Positions 6,714 to 13,697 of a stretch of DNA of 16,096 bases are shown piece after piece (within the stretch, counting starts at the first letter, position 1; every line of letters starts with the position of its first letter). Location: positions 1-16,096 of the forward strand of contig JACVQI010000022.1 in the NCBI GenBank assembly GCA_015661095.1, written 5' to 3'. The DNA comes from Gammaproteobacteria bacterium. Lineage in GTDB: Bacteria > Pseudomonadota > Gammaproteobacteria > Eutrophobiales > Eutrophobiaceae. The translations under genes and the position numbers were made by a program. A model generated the notes under the pieces. The model made no database searches. It was not told the DNA's origin and saw only the letters and a program-made list of their open reading frames with translations.

Positions 6714-7477
6714 AACACAACTTACTGTTAATTATAATTCTGCTGCCGGGGATGCTGTCGTGCAATGGCACCACCGGTGGCAACAGCAACCTGCGACCGA
6801 CGGATGTAACTTCCGAAGCAGTCACCGCGAATATCAGTCTCGGCGTTGAATACATGCGCCAGGGTAATTATGAGAAGGCTCTGGAGCGGCTGGAGCGGGC
6901 CCGGCAGATGGATCCTGGTTATAACGGTACCTATAACATGCTGGGTATGTTGTATCAGCAGCTCGGTGAAAATTCCGCCGCCGAAAGCAGTTTCAAGAAG
7001 GCCCTGAGCCTGAATGGCAATGATCCTTATACCTTGAACAACTACGGCCAGTTCCTGTGTTCGCAGAAAAAGCATGACCAGGCGGAAGCCTTGTTTATGC
7101 GTGCAGGCGCCAACCCGTTGTACGATACCCCGGAAATCGCCTATTACAATGCCGGGAGTTGCGCCACGAATGCTGGTAACAGAACCGCCGCCGATGGTTT
7201 TTTTCGCAAGGCGCTGGAAATGAATCCGCTGATGCCGGAAGCCCTGATCAAGATGTCAGAACTCAGTCTGGAAAGTAAAAACTATCTAAGTGCGCGTGGC
7301 TACTTTCAACGCTATCTGGGGGTGGCCAAGCATACTGCCAAATCACTCTGGCTCGGGATCCAGATCGAGCGGGAACTGGGTGATACGGATGCTGTATCCA
7401 GTTATGCCGTATTATTAAGGAATTCCTTTCCCGATTCCCGGGAGGCCGGGCTGCTGGAACAGTCAGGTGTACGTTAA
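6710..7477 (+). CDS. pilW: PilW/PilF-type TPR lipoprotein (type IV pilus secretin assembly)
   Basis: TPR-repeat lipoprotein of 255 aa, called PilF in Pseudomonas and PilW elsewhere; the family helps the PilQ secretin reach the outer membrane and assemble. The N-terminus (MKHNLLLIIILLPGMLSC) is a short lipoprotein signal with Cys18 as the lipidation site; the -3 residue is Met, a slightly weak lipobox. TPR-like helices follow from about 36 to 230, with repeats around AEALFMRAG, ALEMNPLMPEALI and YFQRYLGVA. The ATG at 6710 overlaps the rlmN stop; an earlier in-frame start at 6638 would only read through rlmN. Position between rlmN and rodZ is the standard one. No other pilus genes are in the window, so involvement in pili is inferred from family and synteny. 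Confidence 0.88.
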   Translation: MKHNLLLIIILLPGMLSCNGTTGGNSNLRPTDVTSEAVTANISLGVEYMRQGNYEKALERLERARQMDPGYNGTYNMLGMLYQQLGENSAAESSFKKALSLNGNDPYTLNNYGQFLCSQKKHDQAEALFMRAGANPLYDTPEIAYYNAGSCATNAGNRTAADGFFRKALEMNPLMPEALIKMSELSLESKNYLSARGYFQRYLGVAKHTAKSLWLGIQIERELGDTDAVSSYAVLLRNSFPDSREAGLLEQSGVR

Positions 7478-7479
7478 CG

Positions 7480-8511
7480 ATGACTGCCACTGAACCAACC
7501 GAAGGCCAACTCAAGGCTGGCGCTGTCCTGAGGCAATTACGCGATAAAAAAAATCTGTCGGTGCAAGAGGTTGCCGGGCAGATGCGCCTGGATCCTAAAA
7601 TAATTGAGGCACTGGAAGCTGATAATTATCGGGTTATTCCCGCCGATACCTATATCCGGGGTTATCTGCGCAATTACGCCAAACTACTGGGCGTGAACAG
7701 CGATGAAATCATTGCCCTGTATCAGAGTGAGGCGCTGGCGCCGCCGGAAATTATTCCGGATGTCAAACATTCCACCCAGGTCAGCAGCAGTGATAAACCG
7801 GTCAAGGCCTTTACCTATCTGATTACCTTTATCCTGGGGTTGTTGCTGTTAATCTGGTGGCGGCAGAGTGATTTTTCATTAATCAACACTTTCAGAGTGG
7901 CCGCCGTTCAGGAGCCTGTGGTTAAACAACCCGCCGTCGAAACGATAAGCACTCCCACGGATACGACGACGGAAATCCTCGATACCATACCGGCTAATTC
8001 CGCGGCCACCGGTGTCGAGATGGCACCTCTACCACCCGAGCTTACCAGTGCAGCACCGGTGGTATCCGGCACTGACAGTCCCCTCCCGACCGAGGTTGCC
8101 GTTGTCGCGGAACCGGTCGGCGAAGTTACGGCAAGCGACACTCCGGCCGTACCAGCCGCTGCAGTCATGGCAAGCGAAACTCCGGTCGTACCAGCCGCTG
8201 CAGTCACGGCAAGCGAAACTACTGCCGTTCCCGTTGTACAGACTGGCAGTGACATGAGTGCCGTACCCGGACCCGACACCATCTATCTGAAATTGAATGC
8301 GGACTGCTGGATTGAAATTATCGACCGGTTCAATAATCAGGTTTACCAGGATCTGGCCCGTACCGGCGAGGAGATACGTTTAACAGGCACTGCCCCGTTC
8401 CAGGTCGAACTGGGTAACGCACAGGGCGTGATACTTGAATTCAATAACAAACCATTCGATCCGGCGCCAGTTACCACCAGGGGGATTGCCCGTTTTACCC
8501 TGGGTGATTAG
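7480..8511 (+). CDS. rodZ: RodZ, cytoskeletal cell-shape protein
   Basis: RodZ (343 aa) is a bitopic inner-membrane protein that links MreB filaments to the elongasome. The N-terminal HTH_25 domain covers about residues 10-80 (LRDKKNLSVQEVAGQM; DTYIRGYLRNYAKLLG). One transmembrane helix spans about 111-128 (FTYLITFILGLLLLIWW), placing the rest in the periplasm. A low-complexity Pro/Ala/Thr/Val linker (about 145-265) contains a 13-residue tandem repeat. The DUF4115 C-terminal beta domain starts near 268 (IYLKLNADCWIEI) and runs to the end. It begins 2 nt after the pilW stop, so it is co-transcribed. The linker length varies widely in this family. Unlike in enterics and pseudomonads, the next gene is hisS rather than ispG. 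Confidence 0.93.
   Translation: MTATEPTEGQLKAGAVLRQLRDKKNLSVQEVAGQMRLDPKIIEALEADNYRVIPADTYIRGYLRNYAKLLGVNSDEIIALYQSEALAPPEIIPDVKHSTQVSSSDKPVKAFTYLITFILGLLLLIWWRQSDFSLINTFRVAAVQEPVVKQPAVETISTPTDTTTEILDTIPANSAATGVEMAPLPPELTSAAPVVSGTDSPLPTEVAVVAEPVGEVTASDTPAVPAAAVMASETPVVPAAAVTASETTAVPVVQTGSDMSAVPGPDTIYLKLNADCWIEIIDRFNNQVYQDLARTGEEIRLTGTAPFQVELGNAQGVILEFNNKPFDPAPVTTRGIARFTLGD
8131..8230 (+). repeat. 39-bp tandem repeat within rodZ linker
   Basis: Units begin with GCAAGCGA at 8131, 8170 and 8209, exactly 39 bases apart; the first two are nearly identical and the third decays after about 20 bases. In frame this encodes a 13-residue unit of the form A-S-[DE]-T-[PT]-x-V-P-A-A-A-V-x. The unit length is a multiple of 3, so copy-number changes would lengthen or shorten the periplasmic linker without breaking the frame. 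Confidence 0.85.
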
Positions 8512-8523
8512 CTCGTATCTAAA

Positions 8524-8571
8524 ATGAGTCACATCAGTTGCCGCGGCGTGGCCGCCATCCCGGGAGCATAA
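8524..8571 (+). other. 15-codon mini-ORF and GC-rich hairpin upstream of hisS
   Basis: An ATG at 8524 opens a 15-codon frame (MSHISCRGVAAIPGA) ending in TAA at 8569-8571, five bases before the hisS TTG. A small perfect hairpin GCGGC-GTG-GCCGC (8543-8555) lies inside it and ends six bases before the GGGAG at 8562-8566 used by hisS. There is only one His codon, so it is not a classical histidine-attenuation leader. It may be chance. This 64-bp gap is also where ispG would be expected. Confidence 0.25.
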
Positions 8572-8575
8572 TCTT

Positions 8576-9841
8576 TTGACTGACAGAATTCAGTCCATCA
8601 AGGGGATGCACGACATCCTGACGGATGATACCTCGCGCTGGCGGGCCGTCGAGAACCGGATCATCCATATCCTGGAACGCTATGGTTACCGGGAAATCCG
8701 CTTCCCGGTCGTCGAAAAGACCGAACTATTCAAACGCTCGATCGGTGAAGCAACCGATATCGTCTCCAAGGAAATGTACAGCTTTACCGATCAGGGCGAT
8801 GACAGTCTGACCCTGCGCCCGGAAGGTACCGCCGGCTGTGTCCGTGCTGTTTTGCAAAACTCACTGTTGCAACAAAATGCCTTGCGTCTCTGGTATATGG
8901 GACCGATGTTCCGACGGGAACAGCCGCAAAAGGGCAGGACGCGGCAATTTCATCAGGTCGGCGTTGAGGTTTTCGGTCTGGAAGGCCCGGACATCGATGC
9001 GGAAATCATCCTGCTGTCTGCCCGCATCTGGCGGGACCTGGGCGTGCCGGGCCTGGTCTTGCAGCTCAATACCCTGGGGACGTCAGTGGCCAGGCAAAAC
9101 TATCGGCGCGTACTGGTTGATTACTTTACCGCCAACCAGGATCAGCTGGATGCGGACAGTCGCAACCGTCTGCAAAATAACCCCTTACGCATACTCGATA
9201 GCAAGAATCCCGCTATGCAGGAGTTGATTGGTAATGCACCCGTGATGACAGACCATCTCGATCCGGAATCCAGCGCCCATTTTTCCGCTTTGCAGGCTTT
9301 GTTGACCGGGGCTGATATCAAATTCGTCGTCAATCCCCGGCTGGTCCGAGGTCTGGATTATTACAACAAAACGGTGTTCGAATGGAGCACTGATCGGTTA
9401 GGCGCGCAGGGAACGATTTGCGCCGGCGGTCGTTACGATGGTCTGGTGGAACATTTTGGCGGCAAACCGACTCCCGCGATCGGTTTTGCATTGGGTCTGG
9501 AACGGCTGGTGGAATTAGTCGGTGTCGTTGCCACGCATGCGGATGGTCCGGATGTGTATTTCATCGTGGCCGGCGAGCATGCCGTGGCTGCCGGGATCAG
9601 CCTGGCGGAGCGGATCCGCGATCAACTGCCGGTGCGTGTTGTGCTGCATTGCGGTGGCGGCAGTTTCAAAAGCCAGTTCAAGAAAGCGGACAAGTCGGGC
9701 GCCCGTCTGGCCTTAATCCTCGGCGAGGCAGAAGTTAAACAGGAAATGATAGCGATTAAACCACTCCGCCAGGACGCACCACAGGTGGAGGTCGGCTGGG
9801 ACGGCTTGATCCCGGCCCTGCAGCTGGCTTTGGGATTGTAA
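8576..9841 (+). CDS. hisS: Histidyl-tRNA synthetase
   Basis: HisRS (421 aa) is a class II synthetase that charges tRNA-His with histidine in the cytoplasm. I choose the TTG at 8576: GGGAG (8562-8566) lies 9 nt upstream, and the resulting N-terminus TDRIQSIKGMHDIL aligns with the conserved start of the family; the first ATG (8606) would remove it. Motif 2 is visible as MFRREQPQKGRTRQFHQVG, after RPEGTAGCVRAV. The histidine-specific motifs GLDYYNKTVFEW (from Gly259) and GGRYDG (284-289) are intact, and motif 3 is AIGFALGLERL. The C-terminal anticodon-binding domain covers roughly the last 95 residues. Length is standard. It follows rodZ directly, with no ispG between. Identification is secure. 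Confidence 0.97.
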   Translation: MTDRIQSIKGMHDILTDDTSRWRAVENRIIHILERYGYREIRFPVVEKTELFKRSIGEATDIVSKEMYSFTDQGDDSLTLRPEGTAGCVRAVLQNSLLQQNALRLWYMGPMFRREQPQKGRTRQFHQVGVEVFGLEGPDIDAEIILLSARIWRDLGVPGLVLQLNTLGTSVARQNYRRVLVDYFTANQDQLDADSRNRLQNNPLRILDSKNPAMQELIGNAPVMTDHLDPESSAHFSALQALLTGADIKFVVNPRLVRGLDYYNKTVFEWSTDRLGAQGTICAGGRYDGLVEHFGGKPTPAIGFALGLERLVELVGVVATHADGPDVYFIVAGEHAVAAGISLAERIRDQLPVRVVLHCGGGSFKSQFKKADKSGARLALILGEAEVKQEMIAIKPLRQDAPQVEVGWDGLIPALQLALGL

Positions 9842-9899
9842 CACCCCAACATCCATAATTTTCAGCAAGTCTGGGCTTATGCAGCATGCGGGTAAACTG

Positions 9900-9905
9900 T
9901 ATAAT
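9900..9905 (+). promoter_or_regulatory. TATAAT box ahead of the yfgM-like gene
   Basis: A perfect TATAAT lies at 9900-9905 in the hisS-yfgM gap. The -35 region is poor (at best 3 of 6 to TTGACA around 9878). If used, transcription would start near 9912, just before the four inverted repeats, leaving a leader of about 180 nt before the TTG start at 10091. Confidence 0.4.
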
Positions 9906-9927
9906 GCCCCGTTTATATTTAAGCATG

Positions 9928-10073
9928 CTCTGATTTATTCATTCATGAATAAATCAGAGGCGGGAAATGAAAACGCGGTTGTCATTTCCCTCACATTTTT
10001 CAATTACATATTGTGATTGAAAAATGGCGATACATCCATATACCGCCGGAAGCTCCGATTAATCAGAGCTTCC
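9928..10073 (+). repeat. Cluster of four consecutive inverted repeats in the hisS-yfgM gap
   Basis: Four dyads follow each other almost without gaps. (1) 9928-9942 CTCTGATTTATTCAT pairs perfectly with 9945-9959. (2) 9962-9970 GGGAAATGA pairs perfectly with 9982-9990; a TTTTT (9996-10000) follows five bases later. (3) 9994-10008 CATTTTTCAATTACA pairs with 10012-10026, with one G-U pair and a 3-nt loop. (4) 10048-10060 GGAAGCTCCGATT abuts 10061-10073 with one mismatch. Dyads 1 and 4 share the half-site CTCTGATT/AATCAGAG, so 9927-9935 could instead pair with 10061-10069. None has a U-run directly after the stem, though hairpin 2 might work as a poor hisS terminator. The remainder of the gap (9842-9927) holds only the TATAAT box. 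Confidence 0.85.
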
Positions 10074-10090
10074 TTAAGTTGGAGATTTCC

Positions 10091-10732
10091 TTGGACGTAT
10101 ATAAATCAGATGACGAACAGGTCGAGAGCATCCGCAAGTGGTGGGATGAGAACGGCAATTCCATCGTTACCGGTGTGATTCTCGGGCTGGTCGCCATATT
10201 CGGCTGGCGTGCCTGGCAGGATTACAGGAGACAACAGGTGGAATCGGCTTCCGAGCTGTATCAGAATGTTTTAAAAATCATTAACAGCGACACCGCCAAA
10301 GATGAAACCCGTGTCATCAGCAACAAGATTATTGAGGATTACGGCACCACCGCCTATGCAGTACTGGTGAAGTTAATCGATGCCGGGCAGGCGGTGGAGG
10401 CGAATGACTATGAAGCCGCGGTCGGCCATCTCAGGTGGGCGCTGGATAATAACCAGGAAACCGGCCTCGAGCACATAATCCGCCTGCGTCTGGCCAGGGC
10501 ACTGGCATTTCAACAGAAGTATGATGAGGCCCGCGCTATTCTCAAGGTCAGTGACCAGGGCGATTTTGCCGCCAGTTACGACGAGGAAGAGGCCGATATT
10601 TTAAAGCAGCAAGGCGACCCGGACGGCGCCCGAGCCTTGTATGAACAGGCCTTGAGCAATCGGCAATCGGCCAAACTGGACACCGCGATCCTGGAATTGA
10701 AACTGGATGATTTGGGCCGGTCGGCGGAATAA
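10091..10732 (+). CDS. yfgM: YfgM-like inner-membrane protein (periplasmic chaperone network)
   Basis: Protein of 213 aa (E. coli YfgM is about 206) of the YfgM family, which in E. coli associates with SecYEG and PpiD and takes part in handling of exported proteins. I choose the TTG at 10091: GGAG at 10081-10084 is 6 nt upstream and the N-terminus M-D-V-Y-x-S-D-D-E-Q-V aligns with the family start (ENDQVEAVKRFF-like). A GTG at 10013 is in frame but would add 26 residues reading through two of the inverted repeats. A single transmembrane helix covers about 23-39 (IVTGVILGLVAIFGW), leaving a periplasmic TPR-like domain (about 60-205, AALYEQAL-type helices). It precedes bamB by 9 nt, as in other gammaproteobacteria, linking it to envelope assembly. 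Confidence 0.9.
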   Translation: MDVYKSDDEQVESIRKWWDENGNSIVTGVILGLVAIFGWRAWQDYRRQQVESASELYQNVLKIINSDTAKDETRVISNKIIEDYGTTAYAVLVKLIDAGQAVEANDYEAAVGHLRWALDNNQETGLEHIIRLRLARALAFQQKYDEARAILKVSDQGDFAASYDEEEADILKQQGDPDGARALYEQALSNRQSAKLDTAILELKLDDLGRSAE

Positions 10733-10741
10733 GCCGCAATC

Positions 10742-11953
10742 ATGATGTACCGTATTATATTTCTCATATGTCTCGGCCTGCTGGCCGGTTGCAGCATGAC
10801 GGAAAAGCTGGGCAGCTACCTGAAAAGCGATAAAGACAACGCCGAGCCGCCGGCGCCACTGGTTGAATTCAAGCAGGGATTGAATGTTATTGAACTATGG
10901 TCCGAAAGTACCGGCAGTGGGACGAAGGAACAGTATTTGAATCTGGCCCCGATTATCGTCAATCAGCGCTTGTATGTGGTTGATGTCTTCGGCCGGATTA
11001 AATGCCTGGATGCCACAAATGGCGATACGATCTGGGCCAAGGATATGAAAGATATCGGCGACAGCAAATTGAAATTCTGGTCTGAAGCCGAATCAGAAAC
11101 CATTACCGGTGGCCCGGGTTATGGAGAAAACACCATCCTGATAGGCACCAGCGAGGGCAGGGTTATCGCCTATTCCGCCGATAAGGGTGAAGAGCTCTGG
11201 CGTGCCAATGTGACCAGTGAGGTACTGTCAGCGCCACAGCGCCACAATAATATCGTCATAGTCCGCACCCTTGATGGCAAAATCTTCGCATTGGACGGGC
11301 GTAGCGGCAAGCATCTCTGGAACCATGATCGTACCGTCCCCAATCTGACATTGCGCGGAACCAGCGCCCCGGTCATCGTCGACGATATTGTTATCGCCGG
11401 TTCCGACGGTGGTCAACTGGCGGCGCTGGAACTTCAGACCGGCAGATTGTTATGGGAAGCCCCGATAACGGAGTCACGCGGCGTCACGGATATCGAACGC
11501 ATGGTCGATATCGATTCAACACCCGTGGTAATGAAGAGTGTGATTTATGTCGCAACTTACCGCGGTGATCTGGTCGCCATTAATATGGAAACAGGCCGCG
11601 AGTCATGGCGGCGGGATGTTTCCTCTTATGCCGGCTTCAGTGCTGACGACAATAACATCTACATAACTGATGAAGACAGCCATATCTGGGCGTTAGATCG
11701 TTACACTGGTAATTCAATCTGGAAGCAGGAAAAGCTGCATGCCAGAGAGGCAACCGCGGCTTCCATAGTTGGTGATTATATCGTCGTCGGCGACGTCGAA
11801 GGCTATCTGCACTGGTTATCTAAGGATACCGGCGATTTCGTGGCCCGTACCCGGATCACCAAGGATAGAATCATCGTCAAGCCGGTGGTGTTGGGAAAAT
11901 ATCTCTATGCCTACAGCAGCGATGGCACACTGGCTGCCTATACCTATCGTTGA
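10742..11953 (+). CDS. bamB: BamB, outer-membrane protein assembly lipoprotein
   Basis: BamB (403 aa) is the beta-propeller lipoprotein of the BAM complex, which folds outer-membrane proteins. The signal peptide ends in a clear lipobox, LLAGC, with Cys17 as lipidation site; Ser18 at +2 agrees with outer-membrane sorting. Eight PQQ-type blade repeats can be counted, for example GRIKCLDATNGDTIW, GRVIAYSADKGEELW, GKIFALDGRSGKHLW, GDLVAINMETGRESW and the short last blade SSDGTLAAYTYR. ATG-ATG at 10742/10745 makes the exact first residue uncertain by one. It starts 9 nt after yfgM; the gap to der holds a facing pair of heptamer arrays. Length is typical (about 380-400). Confidence 0.95.
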   Translation: MMYRIIFLICLGLLAGCSMTEKLGSYLKSDKDNAEPPAPLVEFKQGLNVIELWSESTGSGTKEQYLNLAPIIVNQRLYVVDVFGRIKCLDATNGDTIWAKDMKDIGDSKLKFWSEAESETITGGPGYGENTILIGTSEGRVIAYSADKGEELWRANVTSEVLSAPQRHNNIVIVRTLDGKIFALDGRSGKHLWNHDRTVPNLTLRGTSAPVIVDDIVIAGSDGGQLAALELQTGRLLWEAPITESRGVTDIERMVDIDSTPVVMKSVIYVATYRGDLVAINMETGRESWRRDVSSYAGFSADDNNIYITDEDSHIWALDRYTGNSIWKQEKLHAREATAASIVGDYIVVGDVEGYLHWLSKDTGDFVARTRITKDRIIVKPVVLGKYLYAYSSDGTLAAYTYR

Positions 11954-11958
11954 TAATA

Positions 11959-12034
11959 AGTAAAAAGTGGAAAGTAAAAAGTATAAAGTTTTTATAAAAT
12001 AGTACTTTGTGCTTTCAACTTTTGACTTTTGACT
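11959..12034. repeat. Facing heptamer arrays forming a long imperfect hairpin between bamB and der
   Basis: Left array: AGT cores at 11959, 11966, 11973, 11980 and 11987. Right array: ACT/GCT cores at 12004, 12011, 12018, 12025 and 12032. Both have an exact 7-base period and lie in opposite orientation, so 11959-11989 is complementary to 12004-12034 at 24 of 31 positions around a 14-nt loop. The unit is close to AGTAAAA / TTTTGACT. A T-run (12035-12040) follows the right arm, so on the + strand the structure could also behave as a weak, A/T-rich terminator for bamB. It sits six bases after the bamB stop and leaves 37 bases before the der ATG, which has no evident Shine-Dalgarno. Confidence 0.8.
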
Positions 12035-12071
12035 ATTTTTCAATGTGTCCTCTGTGTTTTAAATAATAATT

Positions 12072-13469
12072 ATGGCTATTACTATCGCTATCGTCGGTCG
12101 CCCGAACGTGGGCAAATCCACGCTATTCAATCATCTTACCCGTTCCCGTAATGCCCTGGTGTCGGACCAGCCCGGGATGACGCGTGATCGTCAGTACGGT
12201 TTTGCCGAGTTCGCCGAGCGGAGATTCATCCTGATCGATACCGGTGGACTGCATGACAGCGGCGCGACCAACCCGGCTCTGGCGGACGGTGTGGAAAAAC
12301 AGTCATTCACCGCCATGACGGAAGCCGATGCCGTATTCTGGCTGGTAGATGGCCGCGACGGATTGACGCCGGTGGATGAATCGCTGGTGAAGAAACTGCG
12401 GCAGTTGAATAAACCCGTGTATCTACTGGTCAACAAGAGCGAAGGATTGGACAAGCATGCGGTGACGGCGGAATTTCATGCCCTCGGTGTGGGCACACCG
12501 ATCGCAATATCCTCGAAAAGAGGCTCTGGTATCGCCGCATTGATGGAGACTGTGATGCAGGATTTTCCATTAGCGGCGGTCCCGTCGGAAGAGATGCCGG
12601 AAGGTTTGCGTATCGGTATTATCGGCCGGCCCAACGTTGGAAAATCAACCTTGATTAACCGCTTGCTGGGGGAGGATCGCATGTTGACCTTTGAACAACC
12701 GGGCACTACTCGTGACAGCATCCGGATCCCCTTTCAACGGCAGGATCGGCATTATGTCCTGATCGATACCGCGGGCGTGCGGCGCCGGGCCCGCATCAGC
12801 GACACTGTGGAGAAACTCAGTGTCGTTAAGACTCTCGAAGCACTGGACCAGGCGCAGGTGGTCATACTGGTCATCGACGCAACGGAAGGACTGACCGATC
12901 AGGACCTGACCCTGCTGGGCTTGACCGCGGAAAGCGGCAAGTCGCTGTTGCTGGCGTTCAACAAATGGGATGGCCTGGGAAACGATCAGAAGCAAACTGT
13001 CAAAAAGCAACTCGATCGCAGACTGGACTTCGCGGATTATGCCGTAATTCACTTTATTTCCGCGCTGCATGGCACCGGTGTCGGAAAACTGTTTCAGGAC
13101 ATCGACCGGATTGGCAAGGCCCAGACCCTCGAGAGTAAACCCTCGCAGGTGACGGAAATACTCGAAGCCGCTCTGGCTACGCATCAGCCACCACTGGTGC
13201 GCGGCCGGCGGATCAAACTGCGATACGCCCATCTCGGCGGCCACAATCCCATCCGCATCATCATCCATGGCAACCAGATTGAACATGTGCCTATGGCTTA
13301 CCAACGTTATCTGGCCAATGTATTCCGGAAAAAGTTGAAGCTGATCGGCACGCCGGTCTTAATCGAATTCAGGAGCGGTACCAATCCCTATGCCGGCAAA
13401 AAGAATGAGCTCAGCAAGCGGCAAACAGCAAAGCGCCGGCGGCTCATTCGGCATGTGAAAAAGAGATAG
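12072..13469 (+). CDS. der: Der (EngA), ribosome-assembly GTPase with two G domains
   Basis: Der (465 aa) is an essential GTPase of 50S ribosomal subunit maturation. Two tandem G domains are visible: G1 of the first is GRPNVGKS (8-15) and of the second GRPNVGKS (185-192). DTGG and DTAG give the two G3 motifs. The second domain has a normal G4, NKWD (297-300), but in the first domain G4 reads NKSE (121-124), with Glu in place of the guanine-specific Asp. From memory this Glu variant occurs in some betaproteobacterial Der proteins, so it may be lineage variation. The C-terminal KH-like domain and basic tail (KRRRLIRHVKKR) are present. The ATG at 12072 lacks a clear Shine-Dalgarno and follows an A/T-rich gap. 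Confidence 0.96.
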   Translation: MAITIAIVGRPNVGKSTLFNHLTRSRNALVSDQPGMTRDRQYGFAEFAERRFILIDTGGLHDSGATNPALADGVEKQSFTAMTEADAVFWLVDGRDGLTPVDESLVKKLRQLNKPVYLLVNKSEGLDKHAVTAEFHALGVGTPIAISSKRGSGIAALMETVMQDFPLAAVPSEEMPEGLRIGIIGRPNVGKSTLINRLLGEDRMLTFEQPGTTRDSIRIPFQRQDRHYVLIDTAGVRRRARISDTVEKLSVVKTLEALDQAQVVILVIDATEGLTDQDLTLLGLTAESGKSLLLAFNKWDGLGNDQKQTVKKQLDRRLDFADYAVIHFISALHGTGVGKLFQDIDRIGKAQTLESKPSQVTEILEAALATHQPPLVRGRRIKLRYAHLGGHNPIRIIIHGNQIEHVPMAYQRYLANVFRKKLKLIGTPVLIEFRSGTNPYAGKKNELSKRQTAKRRRLIRHVKKR

Positions 13470-13553
13470 ATTTCGCACGTGTTGATACGCTAGTGATGCT
13501 AAGCATTTCAGGTCGGTCTGGAAGCGTGATCTGGTGACAACATGGCTACTAAC

Positions 13554-13578
13554 CACTTACTGCTTTGACCAGTAAGTG
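13554..13578. repeat. 9-bp perfect hairpin downstream of der
   Basis: CACTTACTG (13554-13562) and CAGTAAGTG (13570-13578) are perfectly complementary around a 7-nt loop. It lies in the convergent gap between der and the methyltransferase gene. No U-run follows on either strand, so it is not a canonical intrinsic terminator. It directly abuts the REP-like element. The stretch 13470-13553 holds nothing else recognised. Confidence 0.6.
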
Positions 13579-13580
13579 TA

Positions 13581-13697
13581 TAGCCAGGATGTAGTGAAAC
13601 GGAATCCAGGGGATATTGTAAAAGGGATTGATATAACAATATCAAGGAGTGTGCGACGGCTGGCTCCCCGGATTCCACTATGCAGCAACAGCGCTAC
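13581..13697. repeat. Degenerate REP/BIME-like palindromic element
   Basis: The left arm at 13581-13613 (TAGCCAGGATGTAGTGAAAC, then GGAATCCAGGGGA) and the right arm at 13665-13697 (TCCCCGGATTCCACTA, then TGCAGCAACAGCGCTAC) resemble the widespread TAGCCCGGAT...GGAATCCGGGGA type of extragenic palindrome. The core GGAATCCrGGGGA pairs across the loop with one difference. Nested in the loop is a perfect 8-bp dyad, GATATTGT (13612-13619) with ACAATATC (13636-13643). The outer end of the right arm covers the TAG stop of the methyltransferase gene (13694-13696). The family resemblance is from memory. Confidence 0.65.

Noticed and set aside
9962..10000. Hairpin 2 plus TTTTT as intrinsic terminator of hisS
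   Set aside because: The T-run begins five bases after the stem and the stem is A/T-rich; it could contribute, but a canonical terminator cannot be claimed.
10013..10090. In-frame upstream GTG that would extend the YfgM-like protein by 26 residues
   Set aside because: The extension reads through two inverted repeats and does not resemble the family N-terminus, whereas the TTG at 10091 has GGAG at 6 nt and gives a family-like start.
12645..13304. 219-codon open frame on the - strand opposite der
   Set aside because: Antisense shadow of the second G domain and KH domain of Der; no recognisable domain.
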